A stretch of 35,032 nt of DNA from a virus: IMG/VR virus record IMGVR_UViG_3300011270_000012, positions 1 to 35,032 of that record; one strand, written 5' to 3'. The notes under the pieces are model-generated. The model was given only the letters and a program-made list of their open reading frames with translations, did not search any database and was not told the DNA's origin. A program made the translations under genes and the position numbers. Every line of letters starts with the position of its first letter. Position 1 is the first letter of the stretch. Below, in pieces: positions 1 through 6,261 of the stretch.

Positions 1-1
1 A

Positions 2-271
2 GAAGACGCTGCACACCGCGAACTGCACGAGGAGACAGGTGTTGAAGGCGTCACGATGCAATTCATCGGTATCTACGACGATCCAGAGCGTGATCCGCGT
101 GGCCGCTACGTGAGTGCGGCGTATGTGGCAGCAATCGGGGACAATGTGGTGCCGCGTGTCGAGGCGGGTGATGAGGCGGGTGATGCACGATGGTTTGCGC
201 TCAATGCGTTGCCAGCGGATCTGGCGTTTGATCACGCCGAAATTATTGGAATGGCAATGCGGCCATTTTAG
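2..271 (+). CDS. NUDIX hydrolase, C-terminal part (5' end outside window)
   Basis: The reading frame is open from base 2 and enters at the end of a Nudix box: residues read EDAAHRELHEETGVEG, matching the RE-x-x-EE-x-G core of the motif G-x5-E-x7-REUxEExGU. That helix carries the metal-binding glutamates that hydrolyse nucleoside diphosphates linked to another moiety. A following segment, RDPRGRYVSAAYVA, is typical of the ADP-ribose pyrophosphatase-like branch. About 89 residues are visible; the upstream half with the glycine and first glutamate is missing. The gene ends just before the noncoding block at 272-1119. It could be a host gene flanking a prophage or a phage gene; the substrate cannot be told from this fragment. 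Confidence 0.85.
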   Translation, partial: EDAAHRELHEETGVEGVTMQFIGIYDDPERDPRGRYVSAAYVAAIGDNVVPRVEAGDEAGDARWFALNALPADLAFDHAEIIGMAMRPF

Positions 272-303
272 TGCTCAGTTGCGGATAGCGGTACACTGAA
301 TGC

Positions 304-405
304 AGAGCATGCGATGTGTCCCTTCCGCAACTTCCCTTTCTTACTGGATACCTCAACGATCTCCTCAGTGACTTCCTCACCAAACACATCGCGTCTCTCT
401 TCGCT
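304..405 (+). ncRNA. Candidate structured small RNA, unit A
   Basis: A TACACT box at 292-297 would place transcription start near 304. From 304 a 5' arm (AGAG, bulged C, ATGCGATGTGT, to 319) pairs with ACACATCGC plus GTCTCT at 384-398, including a perfect 9-bp core GCGATGTGT/ACACATCGC. The enclosed loop is about 64 nt and pyrimidine-rich. The 3' arm is followed by CTTCGCTCG. No -35 better than a weak match is visible for this unit. Geometry matches units B-D. Function unknown; inferred from structure only. Confidence 0.4.
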
Positions 406-434
406 CGTATTGCGTACAGTGGTATACTACGGAT

Positions 435-520
435 GTGAGCGATTGAGGCTGAGAGTGCATTTTGCCTATCATCAAACAACACAACGTATCCACACCAACA
501 ATAATCGCTCACCTCTTCTT
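435..520 (+). ncRNA. Candidate structured small RNA, unit B
   Basis: TATACT at 423-428, with a weak -35 TTCGCT at 400-405 (17-bp spacer), predicts a start at about 435. GTGAGCGATT at 435-444 is exactly complementary to AATCGCTCAC at 503-512, a 10-bp terminal stem enclosing 58 nt. The 3' arm runs into CTCTTCTTT. The loop contains ATCAAACAACACA, close to the loop text ATCAACAACACA of unit C. This looks like a short RNA whose two ends pair; there is no coding signal in it. Confidence 0.45.
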
Positions 521-546
521 TGCTTGCGCCGCGTGCTATACTGCGC

Positions 547-607
547 GAAAGGGGCGTTTCCACGAATACATCAAGGGGGATCAACAACACACGCCTCTTT
601 TCTTTTT
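547..607 (+). ncRNA. Candidate structured small RNA, unit C
   Basis: TATACT at 537-542 predicts a start at about 549. GAAAGGGGCGT at 547-557 pairs with ACGCCTCTTTT at 591-601: 11 bp, including two G-U pairs, around a 33-nt loop. The 3' arm merges into TTTTCTTTTT, so the stem plus T-run also resembles an intrinsic terminator with an oversized loop. This is the clearest of the four units for RNA 3'-end formation. Confidence 0.45.
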
Positions 608-636
608 GCACACGAGACGAGCGGTATACTGAAAGG

Positions 637-697
637 GTGCAGTCTGATCTGGTTAATTTTCTCCATTCACGTTCCTGGGTTGGATTGCATACGTTTT
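637..697 (+). ncRNA. Candidate structured small RNA, unit D
   Basis: TATACT at 625-630 predicts a start at about 637. GTGCAGTC at 637-644 pairs with GATTGCAT at 683-690 (8 bp, two G-U) around a 38-nt loop, followed by ACGTTTTG. The stem is weaker than in A-C. The tail overlaps the -35 box (696-701) of the next promoter, so units are packed end to end. Confidence 0.35.
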
Positions 698-724
698 GCT
701 CGCATTATGAGCGCTTGGTATAAT
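696..724 (+). promoter_or_regulatory. Sigma70-like promoter TTGCTC-17-TATAAT
   Basis: The -35 TTGCTC lies at 696-701 and a consensus -10 TATAAT at 719-724 with a 17-bp spacer. It is the best-formed promoter of the block. No gene starts within 300 bases downstream. The expected transcript begins near 731, opens with TGTGTGTG at 728-735 (complementary to CACACACA at 783-790), and would run into the strong hairpin at 867-903. Confidence 0.6.
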
Positions 725-866
725 GACTGTGTGTGGCTTTGCATGGCGGTATTGAGGATGGTGGATGGTGGTGGCGCGAACTCACACACACGCCACAAGT
801 GAGAACCAGTAGACTACTTCATCACTTTCCCCACTTTCCACCTATGGTCCATGTCTTCACCTGATG

Positions 867-903
867 GTCAGCGCTATGGGATGCGTTCGCTTATGGCGCT
901 GAC
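867..903 (+). other. 11-bp stem-loop in noncoding block
   Basis: GTCAGCGCTAT at 867-877 pairs with ATGGCGCTGAC at 893-903 (11 bp, one G-U) around a 15-nt loop. No T-run follows, so it is not a standard terminator. It could be part of an RNA started at the 719-724 promoter, a protein-binding inverted repeat, or a processing site. Confidence 0.4.
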
Positions 904-1011
904 GGTCTGGTGGAGTCGCGTCGTGATGGCATGACAAACGGTGAGGCGGTAGTGGTGGCGAAAGATCCTCAAGCTTGTGTATCACAAATAGGCTTACAGA
1001 GCGGCTTTAGC

Positions 1012-1040
1012 TGTACATCCATGCTCAAAAGTGGTATAAT
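1012..1040 (+). promoter_or_regulatory. Promoter of the GIY-YIG nuclease gene
   Basis: TATAAT at 1035-1040 is preceded at 17 bp by TGTACA (1012-1017; four of six -35 consensus bases). A transcript from about 1047 would carry a leader of about 70 nt containing the hairpin at 1061-1090 and the ribosome site TTGGAGG at 1106-1112. Confidence 0.5.
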
Positions 1041-1060
1041 TGAGGAGTTAAAATTGTGGT

Positions 1061-1090
1061 GTCGGAGCGCTACTGTAAATAGCCCCCGAC
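1061..1090 (+). promoter_or_regulatory. Leader hairpin upstream of GIY-YIG gene
   Basis: GTCGG (1061-1065) pairs with CCGAC (1086-1090) and GCTA (1069-1072) with TAGC (1080-1083), leaving a 7-nt loop and a small internal bulge. It ends 15 bases before the ribosome site. Phage homing endonucleases such as T4 I-TevI are known to be controlled by leader hairpins. Here the hairpin does not cover the ribosome site, so any such control is inference. Confidence 0.35.
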
Positions 1091-1119
1091 GTGAGCATAA
1101 CCTTGTTGGAGGCCACGCT

Positions 1120-1995
1120 ATGGATAGTCTATCATCAAACACATCATCAAACAAGACTACACAAGAAACTACCTTCATTTATGGATTAGTCGATCCTAAT
1201 ACTCACTCGATCAGATACATCGGCAAAGCCAACGACCCCCATGTTCGCCTCTACCGCCATTTGAAGGAAAAATCTCACACTCACAAAAGTATGTGGCTAA
1301 GGAGTCTCAAAGAACGAGGACTTTCTCCTGAAATGCAGATCATCGAAGAAGTCCCCGTATTAGGGTGGCAGGCAAGTGAAAGGTACTGGATAAAGTATTA
1401 TCGTGAGCAGGGATGTGATCTCACCAACAGTACGGATGGTGGAGATGGTTTGCATGGATATGTCATCACAGAAGAGCATCGGGAGAAGCTAAGCAAGGCC
1501 GCTATCGGCAAAAAACGCGGACCTATGTCTGAGGAACAAAAGACTCTGTTTTCTTCAATTCGTAAAGGCAAGCCAAAACCAGCGCTATCAGTTTTATATA
1601 AAGGGAAACCTTTCCCAGATAAAGCATATGAAACGTTAAAAGAAAGACGTACAGGAAAACCTCTTTCGGAAGAGGTAAAACAAAAGATCAGTGACACTAA
1701 ACGAAGCAGGGGGATGCCTGAAGAAGAAAGGGCAAAATTGCGGGAAAGAAAACTTACAGAGGAGCATAAAGCAAAGTTGGCTGCATCCCGCCATGCTACC
1801 CCCGATTCCGAAGAAACCAGACTAAAGATGTCCCTCGCCCACAAGGGGCAACGCCACCCTCATTCAGAGCAGGCTAGAGAGAATATGAGATTGACTAGAC
1901 TTACGGCAAATGCGCGAAAGAGGGGCATGACCTTAGAGGAATATATGCTTGTAAGGAAGGAGTGTAACAAGAAGTATGTCAGTCGAGAACCCTGA
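1120..1995 (+). CDS. GIY-YIG homing-type endonuclease with NUMOD3 repeats
   Basis: A 291-residue DNA endonuclease of the GIY-YIG family, which makes site-specific nicks or breaks and often acts as a selfish gene in phages. The catalytic N-terminal domain (about 18-100) shows the GIY strand as IYGL (20-23), the YIG strand as YIGKANDP (33-40), the arginine in VRLYRHL, the metal-binding glutamate in ASERYW, and the asparagine of the LTNSTDGGDG end motif. Several NUMOD3-type DNA-binding units follow (TEEHREKLSKA, SEEQKTLFSS, SEEVKQKISDT, TEEHKAKLAAS). I chose ATG 1120 because TTGGAGG lies 7 bases before it; the longer frame upstream has no domain. It overlaps the small terminase by 20 bases, and its Lys-rich, AT-leaning codons suggest separate acquisition. 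Confidence 0.88.
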   Translation: MDSLSSNTSSNKTTQETTFIYGLVDPNTHSIRYIGKANDPHVRLYRHLKEKSHTHKSMWLRSLKERGLSPEMQIIEEVPVLGWQASERYWIKYYREQGCDLTNSTDGGDGLHGYVITEEHREKLSKAAIGKKRGPMSEEQKTLFSSIRKGKPKPALSVLYKGKPFPDKAYETLKERRTGKPLSEEVKQKISDTKRSRGMPEEERAKLRERKLTEEHKAKLAASRHATPDSEETRLKMSLAHKGQRHPHSEQARENMRLTRLTANARKRGMTLEEYMLVRKECNKKYVSREP

Positions 1996-2500
1996 CACCT
2001 TGACACCCTTACGCACGCGTAGAAGCGGTCAGCGTATGAATAGCCAGGAACGGAAACAGGTTCAGGATGTTTTTTTGATAGCATTCGCCGCGCATGCAAA
2101 TGTCTCTCGTGCGTGCGCGGTGGCAATGGTTAGTCGCACTCAAGTCTATGAGTGGATGAAGGACGCCAATTTTAAAACTCGGTATGGCATGGCGGAAGAG
2201 GATGCCAACGACGCGTTAGAGTACAGTGCGCATATCAGGGCCGTTGAAGGAGTCGATGAACCTCTTGTGTCAGTGGGCAAAATCGTCAGAGATGATAGCG
2301 GACAGCCAATAATGATGAAGAAATATAGTGATCAGTTATTAATTACTTTATTAAAAGCCAGATTACCACATAAATATAAAGACAAACAGCAGGTTGAATT
2401 ATCTGGCATAGCCACCTTAAAGACCGTTTGGGGCGGTGGAAGTGTTGATGATGTTGATGAGGTAAAAGGTGGCAGTGGCACAACTAAAACAATCGAATAG
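1976..2500 (+). CDS. Terminase small subunit
   Basis: A 174-residue protein just upstream of, and overlapping, the large terminase, with an N-terminal helix-turn-helix (about 25-60; NVSRACAVAMVSRTQVYEWM) of the kind that binds the packaging start site. The middle carries the sequence VDEPLVSVGKIVRDDSG and then YSDQLLITLLKARLPHKYKD, both typical of small terminases of the phage/Bacillus HTH type. The start at 1976 lies inside the end of the nuclease gene, with AAGGAAGGAG about 13 bases upstream; ATG 2036 is an alternative but lacks a good ribosome site. Family by domain and context. Confidence 0.82.
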   Translation: MSVENPDTLTPLRTRRSGQRMNSQERKQVQDVFLIAFAAHANVSRACAVAMVSRTQVYEWMKDANFKTRYGMAEEDANDALEYSAHIRAVEGVDEPLVSVGKIVRDDSGQPIMMKKYSDQLLITLLKARLPHKYKDKQQVELSGIATLKTVWGGGSVDDVDEVKGGSGTTKTIE

Positions 2501-3734
2501 ACCTATCACCATTGAACTATACACGCCCCACGCTGGACAGAAGCGCCTCCATCGCTCGCAGGCGCGGTTTCGCGTGGTCGCCTGTGGTCGTCGTTGGGGA
2601 AAAACGCTAGCATGCTGCAATGAAATAGTGAAATTTGCTTGTGAACGGCCCAATACCCTCTGTGCCTGGATCGCGCCAACTTATCGCCAGAGTAAGATTG
2701 CCTATCGCCTCATCAAAGCCGCACTCAAGGATATCATCGCACACACGTCGGATTCTGAACTACGCATTGAACTTCCGCAAGGTTCTGTGATGATGTTCTG
2801 CTCATCCGACAACTACGATGCCTTACGCGGGAACGGGTTACATCTCATTATCATCGACGAATGCGCAGATGTGGCAGAACAGGCATGGACTGAGGTGCTA
2901 CGTCCGTGTTTGAGTGATACACGCGGCAAGGCTATTTTTATTGGCACACCCAAAGGGCGCAATTTCTTCTATCGCTTATTCCTGCGTGGGCAAGATCCGA
3001 TGTACCCTGATTGGGAGTCGTTTACCGCGCCAACCTCGTCAAATCCCTATATTCCGCCAGAAGAACTCGTTGCTGTAAAGCGTGAATTACCAGCGAATTC
3101 CTACTTGCAGGAATATTGCGCCGCTTTCCTGGAGGAGAGCGCGGGTGTTTTTCGCAATATTGATGCGTGTGTACAGGGGGAGTTGTGTGGTCCCGAATCT
3201 CAGTATGACTATGTTCTTGGTTGGGACCCGGCCAAACACCAGGATTTTAGCGTGATGACGGTCCTCAACGCCCATACGATGCATGTGGATGCCTGGGAAC
3301 GCATGAACATCGTGGATTACACCGTGCAACTGGATCGAGTGCATAGCATGGCTACGCTCTACAACAATGCGCCAGTCATCATGGATGTTAGTGGCGTAGG
3401 TGATCCACTTCAAGAGCAGTTGAAGATGCGCGGCTTAACCGTTGAAGGCTATCTCTTTACCAATCTCAGTAAGAAGCTGCTGATCGAAGAGTTGGTGGTG
3501 AGTATTGAGCAGGTGGGCGTTACCTTCCCTGACTTGCCGATGCTTATTGGCGAATTGCGTACGATGGAGTACACGCTAACGCCCAGTCGGAATATTCAGT
3601 ATTCGGCCCCGCCTGGTCTGCATGATGATACGGTGATCTCTCTTGGTTTAGTCAATCATGCGGCTGGTAGGAGTAGTGGCGGCATGCTGCTCTTCAACGA
3701 TACCGATGTAACCGAAGCAAGCCCGTTCTGGTAG
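2469..3734 (+). CDS. Terminase large subunit (packaging ATPase-nuclease)
   Basis: The motor that pumps DNA into the head and cuts concatemers. The 421 residues show, in order, a Q-motif-like Gln24, Walker A GRRWGKT (40-46), Walker B LIIIDE (126-131, Asp130/Glu131 catalytic), coupling motif IGTPKGRNFFY (158-168), and the RNase H-like nuclease acidic residues Asp253 (LGWDPAKHQD), Asp306 (VIMDVSGVGD) and Asp386/387 (GLHDDTV). Length is usual for the family. GTG 2469 is the first start in frame; a second GTG six bases on (2475) is equally possible. It overlaps the small subunit by 32 bases, consistent with coupled translation of the holoenzyme. Confidence 0.95.
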   Translation: MAVAQLKQSNRPITIELYTPHAGQKRLHRSQARFRVVACGRRWGKTLACCNEIVKFACERPNTLCAWIAPTYRQSKIAYRLIKAALKDIIAHTSDSELRIELPQGSVMMFCSSDNYDALRGNGLHLIIIDECADVAEQAWTEVLRPCLSDTRGKAIFIGTPKGRNFFYRLFLRGQDPMYPDWESFTAPTSSNPYIPPEELVAVKRELPANSYLQEYCAAFLEESAGVFRNIDACVQGELCGPESQYDYVLGWDPAKHQDFSVMTVLNAHTMHVDAWERMNIVDYTVQLDRVHSMATLYNNAPVIMDVSGVGDPLQEQLKMRGLTVEGYLFTNLSKKLLIEELVVSIEQVGVTFPDLPMLIGELRTMEYTLTPSRNIQYSAPPGLHDDTVISLGLVNHAAGRSSGGMLLFNDTDVTEASPFW

Positions 3735-3771
3735 TCTCGTAATCTTGTAGTAGTGATGTGAGGTGGTGGTC

Positions 3772-5664
3772 ATGGCGAAATCATACGCGCAAATGTTGGC
3801 GCAATCGGAACCGCGTCGTACGCAGAATGCAGCGTCGTCGGAGTCGAAGCCGGTGATCGCGTTCCCTCGTGCCTCTGCATCTCACACAGCGTCACCAGCA
3901 CCATATACCTCGCATGCCTTCGAGTCGCATCTCCAGCGCGACATCCCATTCCACCGGCTTTCAGAGATGGCAGCGAACAAGTCATCGGCACCACGTAACT
4001 ATTCACTGGCATGGGACGAAAACGAAGCGTTTGGCATCTCATCGGATATGCGCAGGACACAGAATTCGGCGCTGTCTGAGCAGGAGCGCAAAGAGACACT
4101 CTACGATACCTATGTCTCCAATGTGTGGATTAGCGCATGCATCGATGTCATTGCTAAGCGCATCACGAGCGGCGGGTGGGAGATAGAGCCGATTGTGCAG
4201 GGCAAAGGGAACAAGAAGAATGTCGCTAAGCTAAAAGCGTTATTTGCCTATGTCAACGATGATGAAGATTGTTTGCAGTTACTACGGGCAATTATCACTG
4301 ATTTATTGATCTATGGTGAAGCCTACATTGAAGTGCTGCAAAAAGGTGGTGTGCCTTATCAACTTCACAAGATCGACTGCCAGACGATTACGTATGAGCT
4401 AGATCCGCATGGTCAGGTCACGGGCTACACGCAGCGTCTTCGCAGTTCACAGGATGAGATACATTTTGAGCCAGAAGAGATCATTCGCTGGTGGTTGCCG
4501 TCTCCTCGTGCTAGCAAAGTAGGATTGTCACCTATTGAGCGCATCCTTAACCCGGTCTACGCCGATCAGAGCATGGCAGGATGGGTTAACACATTTTTCA
4601 AAAAAGGCGCACGCCCGCCCTTTTGGATTGAGTTCCCAGGCTCGGAGAAGGAGGCGGCACGGTTTGTGCAGTGGATGAGGGAGAATTACACAGGAGCACA
4701 CAACGCGCATGTGCCGATGGTGCTGTACTCAGGAGCGACGCTGAAAGAGGTTGGTAGAGGCGCGGTAGATGTGGATTTCAAGGCAGGACGCTCCATCGCG
4801 CGGGATGAGATCCTGGCTGGCTATGGAGTGCCGCTCTCGATGATCGGGATACAGGAGACGGCGCATCTTGGTTCAGGATCGGGAGAAAGCGCGGCAAAGG
4901 TAATGCAACTGAATACCTGCGATCCGATAAAGCAAATAATATTAGAGAAGATTAACTATAGAATTGTTAATATCGGGTTTAACGTGCAAGACTATGTTTT
5001 TGCGACACGCTATGGTGATTTCAGATCAGATCTAGACATTGTAAAGATACAGGATACGCAGATCAAAAATGGATTGTCTACGCCGAACGAGGAGCGTCAA
5101 TCTACTGGCAAGCAGCCGTATACCGGGTATGGTGATACACCGATCATCGTTGCTGGCAAGGAGATCCTTGCTCTCCAGACGTTGGAGGACATTGCAGATA
5201 ACGCCCGCGCGACCAATGAGGTTGACCTTGCGACCAAGAAGGTACAATTGCAGGCACAGCAAAAACAGTTAGAGGCACCTGCTGCACCACCACCTAATCA
5301 AGCCAATCAAGGACAGGCACCACATCCGCTATCAAGACAGGGACCGCCCCAGAATGCTAAAGAGTCAGCGACATTATTGCACTGGCAGGACACGGATGAC
5401 GCCGTTCAAAAGCTGCTCAAGGAGCTAAAATCTCAGGGTGTGCAGACGATCACATGGGAAGCTGGCAAAGGTGCTTGCGAGGAATGCCTTGAAAACGACA
5501 AGCAGACGGTAAAAGCAGGATCACGCTTCAGGAATGGCTCGTATCTTCCACCAGAGCACGATCACTGTGAATGCGCTTGGATCGATAACACGGGGAAGAA
5601 ATATGCATGGACTGGAGTAGATGGCGATTATAAACAGTTGAAGGCTAGCGAAGAGGGAGAATGA
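3772..5664 (+). CDS. Portal protein with MuF-like Cys/His C-terminus
   Basis: A 630-residue portal, the twelve-subunit ring at one capsid vertex through which DNA passes. Portal features include the N-terminal DTYVSNVWISACIDVIAKRI segment, the ITDLLIYGEAYIEVL strand and the AGYGVPLSMIGI loop. Residues 480-540 are Gln/Pro-rich. The tail then carries CEEC (569-572), PPEHDHCEC (593-601) and a short basic end, a pattern seen in the C-terminus of Mu gpF-like minor head proteins (CxxC ... PPxHxxCxC). I see no separate minor head gene, so the fusion may supply that role. ATG 3772 is preferred over upstream GTG 3763 because GAGGTGG ends 6 bases before it. Confidence 0.88.
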   Translation: MAKSYAQMLAQSEPRRTQNAASSESKPVIAFPRASASHTASPAPYTSHAFESHLQRDIPFHRLSEMAANKSSAPRNYSLAWDENEAFGISSDMRRTQNSALSEQERKETLYDTYVSNVWISACIDVIAKRITSGGWEIEPIVQGKGNKKNVAKLKALFAYVNDDEDCLQLLRAIITDLLIYGEAYIEVLQKGGVPYQLHKIDCQTITYELDPHGQVTGYTQRLRSSQDEIHFEPEEIIRWWLPSPRASKVGLSPIERILNPVYADQSMAGWVNTFFKKGARPPFWIEFPGSEKEAARFVQWMRENYTGAHNAHVPMVLYSGATLKEVGRGAVDVDFKAGRSIARDEILAGYGVPLSMIGIQETAHLGSGSGESAAKVMQLNTCDPIKQIILEKINYRIVNIGFNVQDYVFATRYGDFRSDLDIVKIQDTQIKNGLSTPNEERQSTGKQPYTGYGDTPIIVAGKEILALQTLEDIADNARATNEVDLATKKVQLQAQQKQLEAPAAPPPNQANQGQAPHPLSRQGPPQNAKESATLLHWQDTDDAVQKLLKELKSQGVQTITWEAGKGACEECLENDKQTVKAGSRFRNGSYLPPEHDHCECAWIDNTGKKYAWTGVDGDYKQLKASEEGE

Positions 5665-5665
5665 G

Positions 5666-5692
5666 GATGTGGCACTGCCTGAGTGCCACATC
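5666..5692. terminator. Perfect hairpin between convergent genes, likely bidirectional terminator
   Basis: GATGTGGCACT (5666-5676) and AGTGCCACATC (5682-5692) form an 11-bp perfect stem with loop GCCTG, two bases after the portal stop and one base before the stop of the reverse-strand HTH gene. On the forward strand TCTACTTATCTTTG follows, which is T-rich but interrupted. Position between converging genes is the main support. Confidence 0.65.
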
Positions 5693-5693
5693 T

Positions 5694-5885
5694 CTACTTA
5701 TCTTTGTTTTTCGGTCTACCTTGCCCTCGACGCTCTCGCTTGAAGCGTTCAATTTCCTCTTCATTAATGAGATAATCACGTCCATGCTTCGTTGCCGCAA
5801 TTATCCCGCGCTCAATGTATCGTGTGATGGAACGAGGCTGCATTCCCAGAAGAGATGCAGCCTCGTTGGTGGTGAAATCCATCAT
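5694..5885 (-). CDS. MerR/excisionase-type helix-turn-helix protein
   Basis: A 63-residue DNA-binding protein. The segment FTTNEAASLLGMQPRSITRY (about 4-23) is a winged-helix HTH of the excisionase/MerR family. IERGIIAATKHGRDYLINEE follows as the wing, and the C-terminus is very basic (KRERRGQGRPKNKDK). Such small proteins act as transcription switches or as recombination directionality factors. Its ATG overlaps the stop of the upstream reverse gene (ATGA at 5882-5885), so the pair is cotranscribed. With no integrase visible, a regulator role for the neighbouring divergent promoters is as likely as excision. Confidence 0.8.
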   Translation of the reverse strand: MMDFTTNEAASLLGMQPRSITRYIERGIIAATKHGRDYLINEEEIERFKRERRGQGRPKNKDK

Positions 5886-6118
5886 GCCACCTTGTTGAAG
5901 GTGAAGCCTGATTTGGGATCAAATTCCTTCACCATCTTTTTGATAGCGGTTTGTGAAATTTGTTTGGTGGTGGTGAATGTCACCTCGTTATCCGCCTCAC
6001 CGGAAAAGCTAAACTCATTCTCCGTGACGGCTTCCGCATCTTTCACGAAGCAATCAACACGGTAAGCGGCATAGGACATGCCCTCGTTGTTTTTGAAGTT
6101 TAATGTATGTATGAACAT
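5882..6118 (-). CDS. Small hypothetical protein in the reverse-strand regulatory pair
   Basis: A 78-residue protein of no recognised family. It has a beta-rich look (MFIHTLNFKNNEGMSYAAYR, then NEFSFSGEADNEVTFTTTKQ) ending in a Lys-rich helix and FDPKSGFTFNKVA. AAGGAG lies about 10 bases before the ATG, and a good reverse promoter sits about 50 bases upstream. It is the first gene of a two-gene unit with the HTH protein; together they form the only reverse-strand unit of the window, in the position of a lysogeny or early-control switch. Function unknown. Confidence 0.7.
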   Translation of the reverse strand: MFIHTLNFKNNEGMSYAAYRVDCFVKDAEAVTENEFSFSGEADNEVTFTTTKQISQTAIKKMVKEFDPKSGFTFNKVA

Positions 6119-6166
6119 TGGTGTTTCTCCTTTATGCTTTATTATTGTACTCTCTTAACTGATTTA

Positions 6167-6195
6167 ATTGTACATCATACGCGACAAAATTGCAA
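6167..6195 (-). promoter_or_regulatory. Reverse promoter TTGCAA-17-TACAAT
   Basis: Read on the reverse strand, TTGCAA (6195-6190) and TACAAT (6172-6167) are separated by 17 bases. It drives the small protein and HTH gene. A second TACAAT occurs 23 bases further downstream at 6149-6144. The promoter is back to back with the forward promoter at 6215-6242, 19 bases apart, suiting joint control by the HTH protein. Confidence 0.65.
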
Positions 6196-6214
6196 GCGTT
6201 TTTGCTACCAATTT

Positions 6215-6242
6215 TTGAGAGTGTCGAAATCTCGTGTATACT
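6215..6242 (+). promoter_or_regulatory. Forward promoter TTGAGA-16-TATACT
   Basis: TTGAGA at 6215-6220 and TATACT at 6237-6242, 16-bp spacer. It would start the operon 6262-10404. The text CGTGTATACTGT is repeated exactly at 10421-10432, where another promoter is proposed. The expected start near 6249 leaves only about 13 bases before ATG 6262. Confidence 0.65.
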
Positions 6243-6261
6243 GTCTCTATTGCGTGCAAAC

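Larger units (their letters stand above)
272..1119. other. Gene-free block rich in promoters and hairpins
   Basis: About 850 bases without a convincing protein gene. Open frames of 60-160 codons exist on both strands, but their translations are Cys/Arg/Ser-rich with no recognisable domain and no ribosome site. The block instead holds six -10-like hexamers on the forward strand: TACACT 292-297, TATACT 423-428, 537-542 and 625-630, TATAAT 719-724 and 1035-1040. They are interleaved with inverted repeats. Four units are listed separately as candidate small RNAs. The last -10 box probably drives the GIY-YIG nuclease gene. Confidence 0.6.

Noticed and set aside
314-802. Open frame of 162 codons in the noncoding block, and a 122-codon reverse frame at 243-611
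   Set aside because: Composition is Cys/Arg/Ser-rich, no domain, no ribosome site, and the region is explained better by promoters and stems.
910-1119. Upstream extension of the GIY-YIG frame from 910
   Set aside because: It would run through the promoter and leader hairpin; ATG 1120 has the TTGGAGG site and the domain begins soon after.
272-1119. tRNA genes or a CRISPR array in the noncoding block
   Set aside because: No T-loop GTTCGA-type element with acceptor pairing, and no direct repeats with regular spacers; unit spacing and arm sequences vary.
1047-1119. OMEGA/HEARO-type guide RNA next to the nuclease
   Set aside because: The nuclease is GIY-YIG, not IscB/HNH or TnpB, and no long conserved structured RNA is evident beyond a short hairpin.
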